A stretch of DNA of 25,530 nucleotides from JBCAWW01 sp039024315 (lineage in GTDB: Bacteria > Bacteroidota > Bacteroidia > J057). Of the stretch, positions 14,419 to 22,813 are shown one piece after another (position 1 is the stretch's first letter; the number at the start of each line of letters is the position of its first letter). The notes under the pieces were generated by a model. The model had not been told where the DNA came from, did no database searches, and saw nothing but the letters and a program-made list of their open reading frames with translations. Made by a program: the position numbers and the translations under genes. The stretch is taken from contig JBCCQN010000118.1 of the NCBI GenBank assembly GCA_039024315.1, forward strand, positions 1 through 25,530. Direction: 5' to 3'.

Positions 14419-15654
14419 ATGAATCCTGAAACGCTTCTATATATCATCCTCAGTATCTATGTCGCTAGTTATGGGCTGGAGCGAGTCCTGTCTTGGCTCA
14501 ACCTTCGTAACCATAAGGCCGACTTGCCGGAAAGTTTGCAGGGAGTGTATGATGACGAAAAGTACGCTCAGTCTTATGAATACCATCGTGTCAACTATCG
14601 ATTTTCTTTATTACAGGGAGGGATCAGCTTTGTAGTGATGCTTGGCCTGCTTTACTTCGGTGCCTTTGGATGGCTGGACGAGTTTTTGCGGCAATATACT
14701 GAGCATGCGATCGCTCTACCGCTGGCCTTTTTTGGGGTGCTATTTTTAGTTGGTGAGATCACTAGCATTCCTTTTAGCTGGCATAGGACCTTTGGCATCG
14801 AAGAGCGCTTTGGTTTTAACAAAACTACGCCTCAGACCTTTTGGGCAGACAAGCTCAAGTCTTGGGCTTTGACGCTGATTGTTGGCGGTATCGTTATGGG
14901 GATTTTCCTTGCCTTGGTTGATTGGTTAGGCGCAAACTTCTGGATTTGGTTTTGGGGCTTTGTCAGTCTCTTTTTGGTAGTCGTCAATATCTTTTATACC
15001 AGTTGGCTACTCCCACTCTTCAATAAATTGACCCCACTTGAGGCAGGCTCTCTGCGCGAAAAAATTGAGACCTACAGTAAGTCGGTAGGCTTCCCTCTCG
15101 ACAATATACTGGTCATGGATGGCTCCAAACGCAGTAGCAAAGCCAATGCTTTCTTCTCGGGACTGGGCAAACGCAAAAAAATCGTCCTGTTTGATACCCT
15201 GGTAGAAAACTACGAAGAAGAGCAGCTAGTAGCAGTTTTGGCCCATGAGGTCGGGCATTATAAAAAGCGGCACATTATCCAAGGTTTTGTCTTGAGTATT
15301 TTACAGACGGGGCTGATTCTCTTCATCCTTTCCCGCTTTGTGAGCACTACAGAACTTTCCAACGCCTTGGGGAGTAGCTTCAATAGCATTCACCTCAATC
15401 TGCTAGCCTTTGGTTTATTGTTTAGCCCCATCTCAACTGTAATTGGTTTGCTGATGAACGTATTTTCTCGGAAAAATGAATTTGAAGCAGATCACTATGC
15501 GGCCACGACCTATGATGCAAATCCACTTAAGGAAGCCCTGATTCAGTTACACGCTGATAACCTCAGCAATTTGACGCCGCATCCGGCTTATGTGTTTTTT
15601 CACTATTCGCATCCTCCTTTATTGCAAAGGATCAACGCTTTGGCCAGGGCCTAG
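14419..15654 (+). CDS. M48 family zinc metalloprotease (Ste24/CAAX protease 1-like)
   Basis: A 411-residue integral membrane protease. Zinc motif HEVGH is at 276-280, with the third-ligand region SRKNEFEADHYA at 350-361 (Glu354). Also present are the CAAX-protease-1 phrases SIPFSWHRTFGIEERFGFNKTTPQTFWADKLK (116-147), MDGSKRSSKANAFFSG (233-248) and HPP near the C-terminus. About seven hydrophobic segments fit the Ste24 barrel. Bacteroidota are not known to prenylate CaaX proteins, so a role in membrane protein quality control is more likely than prenyl processing. The ATG at 14419 is preferred to an upstream in-frame ATG at 14374, because two -7 boxes lie between them. Its stop codon overlaps that of the convergent DCC gene within a shared CTAG. 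Confidence 0.93.
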   Translation: MNPETLLYIILSIYVASYGLERVLSWLNLRNHKADLPESLQGVYDDEKYAQSYEYHRVNYRFSLLQGGISFVVMLGLLYFGAFGWLDEFLRQYTEHAIALPLAFFGVLFLVGEITSIPFSWHRTFGIEERFGFNKTTPQTFWADKLKSWALTLIVGGIVMGIFLALVDWLGANFWIWFWGFVSLFLVVVNIFYTSWLLPLFNKLTPLEAGSLREKIETYSKSVGFPLDNILVMDGSKRSSKANAFFSGLGKRKKIVLFDTLVENYEEEQLVAVLAHEVGHYKKRHIIQGFVLSILQTGLILFILSRFVSTTELSNALGSSFNSIHLNLLAFGLLFSPISTVIGLLMNVFSRKNEFEADHYAATTYDANPLKEALIQLHADNLSNLTPHPAYVFFHYSHPPLLQRINALARA

Positions 15655-16355
15655 GCCATACGGTTGTACCAACTCTTCAAACCGTATCCTAGGGCCAAAC
15701 CAGCCCAACTGAGCGTTCCCCAAAGGGGTAAATCTCCTCCAACAAAAACCAAAGGTAGGCTTAAGAGAGCAGTAATCATCGCTACCGTGGCTAAATGGCC
15801 AAAAGCATCCCAGCGGGCCAGTCCTTGGCGGGTCAAAGTGTAATAAGTTGCCCCTATGCTCAACAAGCCCCCCCAAAGCGCCAATAGAGTCAAAGGCAGT
15901 TTGAGGCCGATCACCAAACTGACCAACAGCCCAAGAAAGATGTAAATGAAGCGATAAAAAGCGTGGAAGTCAGGGGCACAATCAAAGCCCACTGCTGGGG
16001 CCTGACTATTAGCGATCAAACGCCGATTGTAGGTGATGATCTGATAGAGCGGATAAAAGGTATAGTAAACCAAATTGCTCTTTAAAACAGGCCTTAAAAA
16101 CGGCCATTTTTGACTCAACAAGTGAGTTAATGCGCGTAAACCATAGCGTACTTCGCCGCTTTCCCGATCCAATAAAGGTATCTCGTGCCGCCCGCGATCA
16201 AGGTCTATTTGCTGGCGCAGGTTTACATCCGTTTCTGCAAAGCCAAGCCTATTTTCTGGTCTCAGCAGGCCCATTTCGACAAAACTTTTGGTGTAAGCTT
16301 TACACATGGGGCAACTATCATCGTAGATGATCAATGAGTTTTCGTTAGTTTTCAT
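15651..16355 (-). CDS. DCC family thiol-disulfide oxidoreductase fused to membrane segments
   Basis: A 234-residue protein. The N-terminal domain (about 7-115) is of the DCC/DUF393 family, thioredoxin-related, with LIIYDDSCPMCKAY giving redox-active Cys15 and Cys18, then GLLRPENRLGF and a cis-Pro-like EIPLLD. The family phrase 'G..AL..LL....P' is present as GLRALTHLLSQKWPFLRP. Residues about 130-230 hold three to four hydrophobic segments, so the protein is membrane-bound with the CxxC domain likely on the cytoplasmic side, since no signal peptide precedes it. The substrate is unknown. It converges on the M48 gene with a 4-bp overlap (15651-15654); both stops are TAG within CTAG. Confidence 0.85.
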   Translation of the reverse strand: MKTNENSLIIYDDSCPMCKAYTKSFVEMGLLRPENRLGFAETDVNLRQQIDLDRGRHEIPLLDRESGEVRYGLRALTHLLSQKWPFLRPVLKSNLVYYTFYPLYQIITYNRRLIANSQAPAVGFDCAPDFHAFYRFIYIFLGLLVSLVIGLKLPLTLLALWGGLLSIGATYYTLTRQGLARWDAFGHLATVAMITALLSLPLVFVGGDLPLWGTLSWAGLALGYGLKSWYNRMA

Positions 16356-16467
16356 AAGACAGTCAATAAAGCGTTACACTTGGACATTTAGACTAAAATC
16401 TTCGGTAGAAGCCCCTAGAAATCAGGCTAAATGGATCATTGGGGCTCTTTTGCTCTACACTCAATAC

Positions 16468-16485
16468 TCCCGAAAGCTATCGGGA
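16468..16485. repeat. Interspersed palindromic repeat of the TCCCGA...TCGGGA type
   Basis: TCCCGA-AAGCTA-TCGGGA is an 18-bp inverted repeat flanked by ATAC and ATAC-like bases. From memory, near-identical CCCGAnAGCTATCGGG units recur in intergenic regions of many Bacteroidota genomes. Only one copy is in this window, so repeat status rests on that recollection. Confidence 0.45.
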
Positions 16486-16645
16486 TACTCTCTCCTCGGT
16501 ACTTAAATACTCCACGATAAAAGCGGGATTCCCTTTTGTTCTCATTTGATTATTCGCAAGCTTGCCGTAATTGTTTCAGTATTTTCAATTTTTATTGAAA
16601 GTTTATTTTTATCTCCTAGGTTAACTATATCGCTGGGATATCTGT

Positions 16646-16653
16646 TATTTTTG
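16646..16653 (+). promoter_or_regulatory. -7 box TATTTTTG upstream of the DUF885 gene
   Basis: TATTTTTG followed by C fits TAnnTTTG. It lies 18 bp before a GTG (16672) that is in frame with the DUF885 protein, which supports that GTG as start. A -33 TTG at 19-21 bp is not evident. Confidence 0.5.
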
Positions 16654-16671
16654 CTCCAAAGAATTATATCG

Positions 16672-18507
16672 GTGAAATTTTCTGCTAGGATTTTTGCGTG
16701 GATTTTGGCCTTGGTTTTGATAGGCTACGGTTTGGTATATGTGGCACGACTCATATGGTTTCAGCCCAATAATGTAGAATACTTCTTTCAGCGGCTCATG
16801 ATCGAGAGATTAGGAGACGAGTATGAAAGTCTAACTCGCATCCGGCCTCCCTTCTTGGATAATTTTTCGGGTTATGATGCAGATTTTAGCCGCAGTGACA
16901 CTGCTGTAATGGGACAAAGAATGCGCTGGGCTCAAAGCAGTCTCCAGACTCTCGCAGATTATCCGTACGAAGAACTAACCGCTGACAATCGGCTCAGAGT
17001 GGACATATTAGAGACTTGGTTGGAGCATGAAGCCAGTCGAGCCAAGCACAGCTTATACTATTCGTCCCTCGAACCAGCTTTTGGCGAGCATGTCCAATTA
17101 GCGCTATTTATGACAGCCCAACATCCGATTGCCGAACGTACTACCGCTGAAGATTATCTTTCGAGGCTTAAGCGCTGGGGACAAAAGTTTGATGAAGTCG
17201 AACGCTTGTTTTTGCAGCAGGAAGCGATAGGGCTAAAGCTTTCGCGCTATCAATTAGCGCAAAGCATCGCCCAGATAGAGGCACTTTTGGCCTTATCTCC
17301 TACCGAACATCCTTTTTACACCACCTTTGCGGCTAAAGCAAGCCAATCGATCGCCATCGATCCTACAAGGATGAACGAACGTCTGGCAAGTCAATACCTT
17401 TCTCAGGTCAGCGAGCAAATTAGGGATCGGGTAAAACCTGCCTATCAGAGACTATTGTCCTTGCTCCAAAAGCGACTAGAAAGTGCGACAGAGAGAGGAG
17501 GGATAGCGGCATTGCCGAACGCTCAGTCAATCTATGAAGCAGAATTGGCTCGTTATACCGAAAGTGAGCTAGGGGTAGCATTTTGGCAAGACATAGCTAA
17601 ACGAGAGTTTAAAAGCATCAGCCAAGAGCTAGATAGTTTACTACAGAGCGTGGGGGCCAATGATACGCGCTTGGGACAAGCTTATCGCTCAATCGCTCAA
17701 GCCGACTGGCCCGATAGTAGTTACCTAGCAAGTAGAGCCTACCTCAAAAGTATCAGAGAGCAAGTCGGGCAACAGCGTAGCTTAGTCGGAGGCCTAGTGA
17801 GTGAGTTGACATACGAGCCGCTCAACATCCGGGACTATGCTCTCCAATTGAGTGATTTTGTAGAGTTTATTGGCTACACCCCAGCTCCTTTAGACGGTAG
17901 TCAAGCGGCTCGGCTATTTATCAATCGTGAAGAGTTGGCCAGTCGGCCCTCCTGGCAGGTCTCTAACGTCCTTTGGACCAAAGCTTGGCCTGGCAGACAT
18001 ATGGCCCAAAGTATGACCAATGCCAATCCTGAAATTGATGCCTTTCAACAAATCGTCTCCTTTCCGGCTTGCCGAGAGGGCTGGGAATCTTATAGCGGTT
18101 ATTTGATCGAGGAAGAACTCCTTCTTTTAGAGACTGAACCTCTCCAACATATTGGTTTTTTGCAGTACCGTTTGAGCCATATTGCCAAGGCTATCATTGA
18201 CGTTTCCCTTTTCACAGGGGAGCTGAACCTTACCGAAGCTCAAAATTTTCTACTCGATGAAGTAGGCTTAGAGGAACAACAAGCACAAAAAATGATAAAT
18301 GAGGTCTTGGCGAGGCCGGCAGCAGCATTTTCGCGCCTTGCTGGGCGCAAAAAATTACTCGAATTGCGTCAACGGGCAAAAGAGGCTCTTGAAGGGCGAT
18401 TTTTCGTTCAGGAATTTCATGACATTCTGCTAAAAAATGGCGAAGTTCCGCTTTCCGTGCTCGAAAAACTGACGGAGACATGGATTCAGCAGAAATTGGC
18501 AAGCTAA
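16672..18507 (+). CDS. DUF885 family protein, probable inactive metallopeptidase, membrane-anchored
   Basis: About 611 residues from GTG 16672 (alternative TTG 16546). Residues 7-28 (FAWILALVLIGYGLVYVARLIW) form a signal anchor. The rest follows the DUF885 family: 'YTPAPLDGSQAARLFIN', an EGW motif (Glu469-Gly-Trp471), and FVQEFHDILLKNGEVPLSVLEKL near the end, which is the conserved FHDxLLxxGxxPL tail. DUF885 proteins are helical zinc hydrolases whose metal motif is HExxPGHHxQ. Here the same place reads TKAWPGRHMAQ (436-446): His and Glu of HE are Thr and Lys, and the first His of GHH is Arg. The later 'DTGIH' is DVSLF. Three or more key residues are thus lost while the frame and fold signature remain, so this is likely a non-catalytic relative or binding protein. 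It is followed after 50 bp by a secreted protein gene. Confidence 0.82.
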   Translation: MKFSARIFAWILALVLIGYGLVYVARLIWFQPNNVEYFFQRLMIERLGDEYESLTRIRPPFLDNFSGYDADFSRSDTAVMGQRMRWAQSSLQTLADYPYEELTADNRLRVDILETWLEHEASRAKHSLYYSSLEPAFGEHVQLALFMTAQHPIAERTTAEDYLSRLKRWGQKFDEVERLFLQQEAIGLKLSRYQLAQSIAQIEALLALSPTEHPFYTTFAAKASQSIAIDPTRMNERLASQYLSQVSEQIRDRVKPAYQRLLSLLQKRLESATERGGIAALPNAQSIYEAELARYTESELGVAFWQDIAKREFKSISQELDSLLQSVGANDTRLGQAYRSIAQADWPDSSYLASRAYLKSIREQVGQQRSLVGGLVSELTYEPLNIRDYALQLSDFVEFIGYTPAPLDGSQAARLFINREELASRPSWQVSNVLWTKAWPGRHMAQSMTNANPEIDAFQQIVSFPACREGWESYSGYLIEEELLLLETEPLQHIGFLQYRLSHIAKAIIDVSLFTGELNLTEAQNFLLDEVGLEEQQAQKMINEVLARPAAAFSRLAGRKKLLELRQRAKEALEGRFFVQEFHDILLKNGEVPLSVLEKLTETWIQQKLAS

Positions 18508-18557
18508 TTGCGGCATTGACTTGATGCAATACGCCAATTTTCAAGCTCAATGACTAA

Positions 18558-20036
18558 ATGATGATTCGTACCGTCCTACTAGCTCTGGCACTGTATTGTT
18601 TTACATCCTCTATTTACGCGCAAGACCTTCAAGCTTGTCGGATTGACTATAGTCCTGTCCAACAAGCACTGAAGCCAAAAGCATTTCAATTAGAGTCGGG
18701 AGATCACCTTACCTTATCGGCCCAATACTTAGCCGATATTCGATCGGGGCATTACAACAACAAGCCCTCCGGCATGTCCCATTATGTGTATCTGCGCCCG
18801 GGCAGCCGCAAAGAAATCAAGGATAACACTGTGGATCATCGTTTCGAACGTATGAGTTCGACCGGCGATATTTTTGGCATCCAAACCACAGCCTCTTCTG
18901 ACCATTTTTTCCGACCAGACGAAAACTTTGATGGGAATTATGATCCTACTTGGCAAGACCCCATGATGATCGTTCCCTTAGGCTTAAACCCTATCGACAT
19001 CACTACTTATGCCCATCAACTCTTTAAGGTGGTTGATGCCCGCTTCAATTATCTGCTCCTGATGGTCGATGGGGAGTATTTGGTTTTTTATCCTGGCTTT
19101 CCTGAGACTTATGAAGTGTTTAACAATCTGGAAATGCAGGTGATGTTACAAGAACGTCAAACTTGGGCAGAGACCTACGTTGGGAAAAGGCTGCTGGTAC
19201 GCAATAGCTCAGACTTAAGATATCGCCTCAGCCCACATGGTAAGGATTTGCAGTTGCCTGTGAGTCGTAGCGAGCTTGAGATCTATGTCAACTCTTACTA
19301 TCTCGACCGGCATCAGGTACTTTTTGAATATGGCATGGACGAGCCGCTTTATTTGGTATTGGATGAGCATGCTCGCTTTGAGATGTATGATGCCCAGTGC
19401 CTGGAACGCCGCCAAGAAGCGATTTTCGCCGAACAACGTAAAGAGGACTTGGTCGCCCATGAACGCTTTAATAATATCATGGAAGTAGATTTTCCAGTCA
19501 TGGCTTTATTGGAAGACGAATGGTTGCAGGAGCGACTAGTCGAACGTTTCCAACTAAGCGACGGGCGCTATTACAAATCTCTCACTTACGATTATGTCGG
19601 TCCTGCTATCCAACAAATGGATCTAGCCCCTGCGATCAAAGTGAAGGTACTGGAAAATGGCGACCTCATCATGCGGTCTATCTATGCCTCTAAAGATGGC
19701 TTATATCATACCAAAGTAGAACTTAGGATTGATGGCCAAACTTTGATAAGCGAACGAGTATCTACCTTAGACTCGCGTTCTTCTCGACGTAATGTACAGG
19801 GCCAAACCTTAGAAATCATCGACTATATTCCTGGTGGAGATCAAGGTATCTTAGAAGCCATTGCCCGTAATGTGGACCGACCGATCATCATCCGTTATGT
19901 CGCGGGTGGTAATTTCTGGCAAGAGGTAAGTCTTGGTGAAGGTTACAAAAAAGCTATCCGAGATGCATGGTTATTTAGCCAACTCTTAAAAGAGAATAGT
20001 AGCATCCTAGAAGCAAGGTTACAAGACAAAGATTAG
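18558..20036 (+). CDS. Secreted protein of unknown family, 492 residues
   Basis: I do not recognise this family. The start is the first of two adjacent ATGs. Residues 1-21 are a signal peptide ending SSIYAQ, so the product is periplasmic or beyond; there is no lipobox, T9SS tail or later membrane segment. The N-terminal half (about 25-230) is rich in aromatic residues and Asp, with phrases such as GMSHYVYLRPGSR, DGNYDPTWQDPMMIVPLG and LLLMVDGEYLVFYPGF. The C-terminal half (330-480) includes MRSIYASKDGLYHTKVELRIDG, which reads as a beta-rich domain, then RPIIIRYVAGGNFW and a helical end. There are just two cysteines. It lies 50 bp downstream of the DUF885 gene and is probably co-transcribed. 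Confidence 0.8.
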   Translation: MMIRTVLLALALYCFTSSIYAQDLQACRIDYSPVQQALKPKAFQLESGDHLTLSAQYLADIRSGHYNNKPSGMSHYVYLRPGSRKEIKDNTVDHRFERMSSTGDIFGIQTTASSDHFFRPDENFDGNYDPTWQDPMMIVPLGLNPIDITTYAHQLFKVVDARFNYLLLMVDGEYLVFYPGFPETYEVFNNLEMQVMLQERQTWAETYVGKRLLVRNSSDLRYRLSPHGKDLQLPVSRSELEIYVNSYYLDRHQVLFEYGMDEPLYLVLDEHARFEMYDAQCLERRQEAIFAEQRKEDLVAHERFNNIMEVDFPVMALLEDEWLQERLVERFQLSDGRYYKSLTYDYVGPAIQQMDLAPAIKVKVLENGDLIMRSIYASKDGLYHTKVELRIDGQTLISERVSTLDSRSSRRNVQGQTLEIIDYIPGGDQGILEAIARNVDRPIIIRYVAGGNFWQEVSLGEGYKKAIRDAWLFSQLLKENSSILEARLQDKD

Positions 20037-20415
20037 GCATCTGATTAAATGTAGTACCGAGCAAAGGCAAAAAGTATCTAAGTCTTTTGCTGTAGTTGGG
20101 AGACTTATACAGCCAATCCCAGCGGATTGATTGCTTGAGGTATTTATTACTTTAGTTCTTTCTACTCTCCACGAAAAGATTATTTGCAAGGAGCCGCGAC
20201 TCCTAGGGGCTCCAATTATGCTTTGATTTTCCTGTTTCATTAACCGTTAAGGAGGGATTTTTATCTCTTCAAAAGGCTGGCTTAGCCGCTAAGTTGAGTG
20301 GGTATTCTCTCGAAGAGAAAAAGTTGTATTTTACGCCATTGATTTTCGAATTAATAGGATAGAGAAAATTGCGCCTTAAATGCCGACATTTGAGGTTGCT
20401 CAGGGTTTCATACTT
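20037..20415 (+). other. 379-bp leader with inverted repeats upstream of the Wzz-like gene
   Basis: No gene is supported here. Three inverted repeats are visible: GGAGCC/GGCTCC (20190-20195 and 20208-20213), CTTAGC-C-GCTAAG (20281-20293, perfect around one base) and TTCTCT-CGA-AGAGAA (20305-20319). None is followed by a long T-run. They could form RNA structure in a long 5' leader. No perfect TAnnTTTG box is found. Confidence 0.4.
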
Positions 20416-22599
20416 ATGGATCTTATTTATTTTTTGCGCGTGTTGTTGAAACGCAGATGGTTGATTTTAGCCATTGTTTCAATCGCGGTGATAACCACTT
20501 TTTTGATCACCTTCAACGCCCCCAAAATTTACAATGCACACGCAAGGATAGCGACAGGTATATCTGACCAAGAGAGCCTACTCTTTGCCAGCGAAGGAGT
20601 CAGTAGTCCACAGCGATACGAAATAGCGGCCAAATTCAACAATATGGTGGAGCGGATTCGGTCCCCGAGAGTATTAGACCTCGTTTCTTATCAGTTGTTT
20701 TTGCACGATGTCAAATCAGAAACCTCCTTCAAACCAGAAGCCTACCGCCAGCTCAATGCCGATTTTGCTACTGATGAGTTGCAAGTGGCAGCCGAGCAGT
20801 TTCAGTTAAAGTCAGATTCCCTGGAAGCTTTACAAGCTACCGATCAGTTGGAACAAAAGCACCTGAGTATGCTCCGTGTGATGCGTTATGACGGTCCTTC
20901 GATTTTAGCCCGCTTAGAGGTGAGACGCATTCCTGGTACTGACTACATTGGCATAGACTTTCACGCAGACAATCCACAAATGGCTGCTTTTGTGGTCAAT
21001 ACGCTTTGTCAGGAGTTTATCCGTTTTCACAATGATTTTAACTCTGACCGTGCAGGCAGAGCCGTTAGTTTTTATTCTCAGCAACTCAATGAGACCCAAA
21101 ACGATCTCAACCAAAAAATGCGGGAATGGCAACAATATCAAAAGACTCTAGGCAAGCAAGAGGACGAAAATCCCAACACTGAACTCTTAAGCTTGATCAA
21201 GCATCTCCAAGATAAACGCTCCGAAGCAAGTCAAGCGAGATTTGTCGCGCAAAGGAATTTAAGAGATGCCAATGCCCAATTGAGGTTAGATAAATCCTTT
21301 TGGAAGGATGATCTAGGGCCTAGTCGAGGGGCTAACCCTAAACTAAGCTTCCGGCAAAATATAAGCAGGCTGAACAAACAGTACGTTGCGCAAGGCGCAA
21401 AAAATAAATCTCTACTAGACTCCATCGCAGATTGGCAAGACAAAATTTCCCAACAACTTTTTCAGGAAATTGCCCAAGAAAGTCCGACGGCGGTAGAAAG
21501 CCAATCCCAGAGCTTCCGGACAAAGATTGTCAGCGAGTTAATGCTCGACATTGCTCAGGAACGCATCAATTTTATTGATCAGAGCCTAAGAGAGTTGGGG
21601 GAAACAGAAGCAGGCAATCAACTCACCGATGATTCGGGCAGTCCGCTGGGCAAAGAAGTTGATCAAGCCCGCGATAAATATCTTTTGGCCCTAGCCAAGT
21701 ATTCTGAGGCTCGTCTAGCCGCGAGTGGGAGTACCGTTTATTCGCCCAGCCAAGTCGATTTTGTGTACCCACCGGAGCAAGGGGTAGCCTCAAAGTCTCC
21801 CCTACTGGTGATTCTCTCCGGCCTAGTGAGCCTAGTGCTTTGCATCGTGGTGATTTTCATCTTAGAATATCTTGATCGTAGCGTCAAGTATCCTTCTCGC
21901 TTTCAGGAAGCAAGCGGCCTACCCATATTAGGTCTTCTCAATCGTCTCAACTCAGGTAATCTTGACTTAGTAGGGCTTTTTAATGATACCCAAAAAAGCA
22001 AAACCCTTGAGACCTATAAACAGCTCCTCCGCAAAATCAGATTTGAATTAGTAGAGTCGGGAGGTCAGCGTATCTTGGTTACTTCTACCAAAGAATCTAC
22101 AGGCAAGACTTCGCTTTTGATCTCTTTGGCCTATTCGTTAAGCTTAAATGGTAAGCGAGTCTTATTGATTGATACCAACTTTAAAGATCACGCCCTTACC
22201 GACATTACTGCGGCTAATCCGACGCTAGAAGGATTTATAAAGGGCAAAATCAAACGCGAAGCCTTAATCTCCAGCTCAGTGTTTGAGCGAGTGGATGTCA
22301 TCGGTGCTGCAGAAAGTACGCTATCGCCGGCAGAGATCTTGGATGAGTATCGCTTCGCGCAACTCTTAGATGAGGTGTCTAAGGAGTACGACTTAATCTT
22401 GATGGAAGGACCTCCTCTCAATTCTTATTCAGATACACGCGAACTGGTTAACTATGCCGACAAGGTACTTCCGATATTTTCAGCTACAGCCAATATCAAT
22501 CAACGGGACCATCACTCTATCGAATACCTAAAGAGTCTTGATGACCAACTCTTGGGGGCAATTCTCAACAAGGTCGATCTAAATAATTTGGACCAATAA
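20416..22599 (+). CDS. Wzz/BY-kinase-like polysaccharide chain-length protein with eroded P-loop
   Basis: An inner-membrane protein of the Wzc type that normally controls polysaccharide chain length and export. From ATG 20416 it has 727 residues; ATG 20380 would add 12. Membrane segments are at about 14-34 and 462-484, flanking a periplasmic Wzz domain with coiled-coil parts (215-290, 315-400). The Pro-rich stretch before TM2 (VDFVYPPEQGVASKSP) is typical. The cytoplasmic domain resembles a BY-kinase: TSTKESTGKTS (556-566) for Walker A, VLLIDTNFK (582-590) for Walker A', LILMEGPP (660-667) for Walker B. The usual first Gly is missing in Walker A, the second Asp of A' is Asn, and the Walker B Asp is Glu. 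No Tyr cluster ends the protein (LLGAILNKVDLNNLDQ). Kinase activity is therefore doubtful. Confidence 0.88.
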   Translation: MDLIYFLRVLLKRRWLILAIVSIAVITTFLITFNAPKIYNAHARIATGISDQESLLFASEGVSSPQRYEIAAKFNNMVERIRSPRVLDLVSYQLFLHDVKSETSFKPEAYRQLNADFATDELQVAAEQFQLKSDSLEALQATDQLEQKHLSMLRVMRYDGPSILARLEVRRIPGTDYIGIDFHADNPQMAAFVVNTLCQEFIRFHNDFNSDRAGRAVSFYSQQLNETQNDLNQKMREWQQYQKTLGKQEDENPNTELLSLIKHLQDKRSEASQARFVAQRNLRDANAQLRLDKSFWKDDLGPSRGANPKLSFRQNISRLNKQYVAQGAKNKSLLDSIADWQDKISQQLFQEIAQESPTAVESQSQSFRTKIVSELMLDIAQERINFIDQSLRELGETEAGNQLTDDSGSPLGKEVDQARDKYLLALAKYSEARLAASGSTVYSPSQVDFVYPPEQGVASKSPLLVILSGLVSLVLCIVVIFILEYLDRSVKYPSRFQEASGLPILGLLNRLNSGNLDLVGLFNDTQKSKTLETYKQLLRKIRFELVESGGQRILVTSTKESTGKTSLLISLAYSLSLNGKRVLLIDTNFKDHALTDITAANPTLEGFIKGKIKREALISSSVFERVDVIGAAESTLSPAEILDEYRFAQLLDEVSKEYDLILMEGPPLNSYSDTRELVNYADKVLPIFSATANINQRDHHSIEYLKSLDDQLLGAILNKVDLNNLDQ

Positions 22600-22623
22600 G
22601 AGAAACTCTTTCTCAACCTACTC

Positions 22624-22664
22624 AAACCCTTAAATAGGCCTAATTTCCTATTTAAGGGTTTTTT
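22624..22664 (+). terminator. Strong intrinsic terminator after the Wzz-like gene
   Basis: AAACCCTTAAATAGG (22624-22638) pairs perfectly over 15 bp with CCTATTTAAGGGTTT (22647-22661) around an 8-nt loop, and the run of T continues to 22664. It separates the Wzz-like gene from the epimerase gene, so these are two transcription units. Confidence 0.9.
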
Positions 22665-22774
22665 GATCCATCAATCCTGCTAAAGCCGCTTTTTTCTATC
22701 ATCATTATATCCGAATATTAGTATCTTTACATATACACACCTTTCATTAACTGGATATTCTATTTAATGGTATA

Positions 22775-22782
22775 TAATTTTG
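22775..22782 (+). promoter_or_regulatory. -7 box TAATTTTG upstream of the epimerase gene
   Basis: TAATTTTG fits TAnnTTTG and lies in a very AT-rich gap 31 bp before the ATG at 22814. Together with the terminator upstream it suggests an independent promoter. No clear -33 TTG was found. Confidence 0.55.
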
Positions 22783-22813
22783 GTCAATACATTAATTGAT
22801 AAGCAAACATTAT

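Larger units (their letters stand above)
16356..16671. other. Divergent intergenic region, 316 bp, AT-rich right half
   Basis: The gap separates the DCC gene (-) from the DUF885 gene (+). It holds AGCCCC/GGGGCT arms (16410-16415 and 16441-16446) with a T-rich flank, a TCCCGA-type repeat (16468-16485), a 6-bp hairpin TTCAAT-TTTT-ATTGAA (16584-16599) and a -7 box (16646-16653). An open reading frame from a TTG at 16546 continues into DUF885, but its first 42 codons are AT-rich and hydrophobic and look non-coding. Confidence 0.55.

Noticed and set aside
16546..16671. TTG start of the DUF885 protein giving 653 residues
   Set aside because: The added 42 codons are AT-rich and low in coding signal, and a -7 box lies inside them; GTG 16672 is preferred but unproven.
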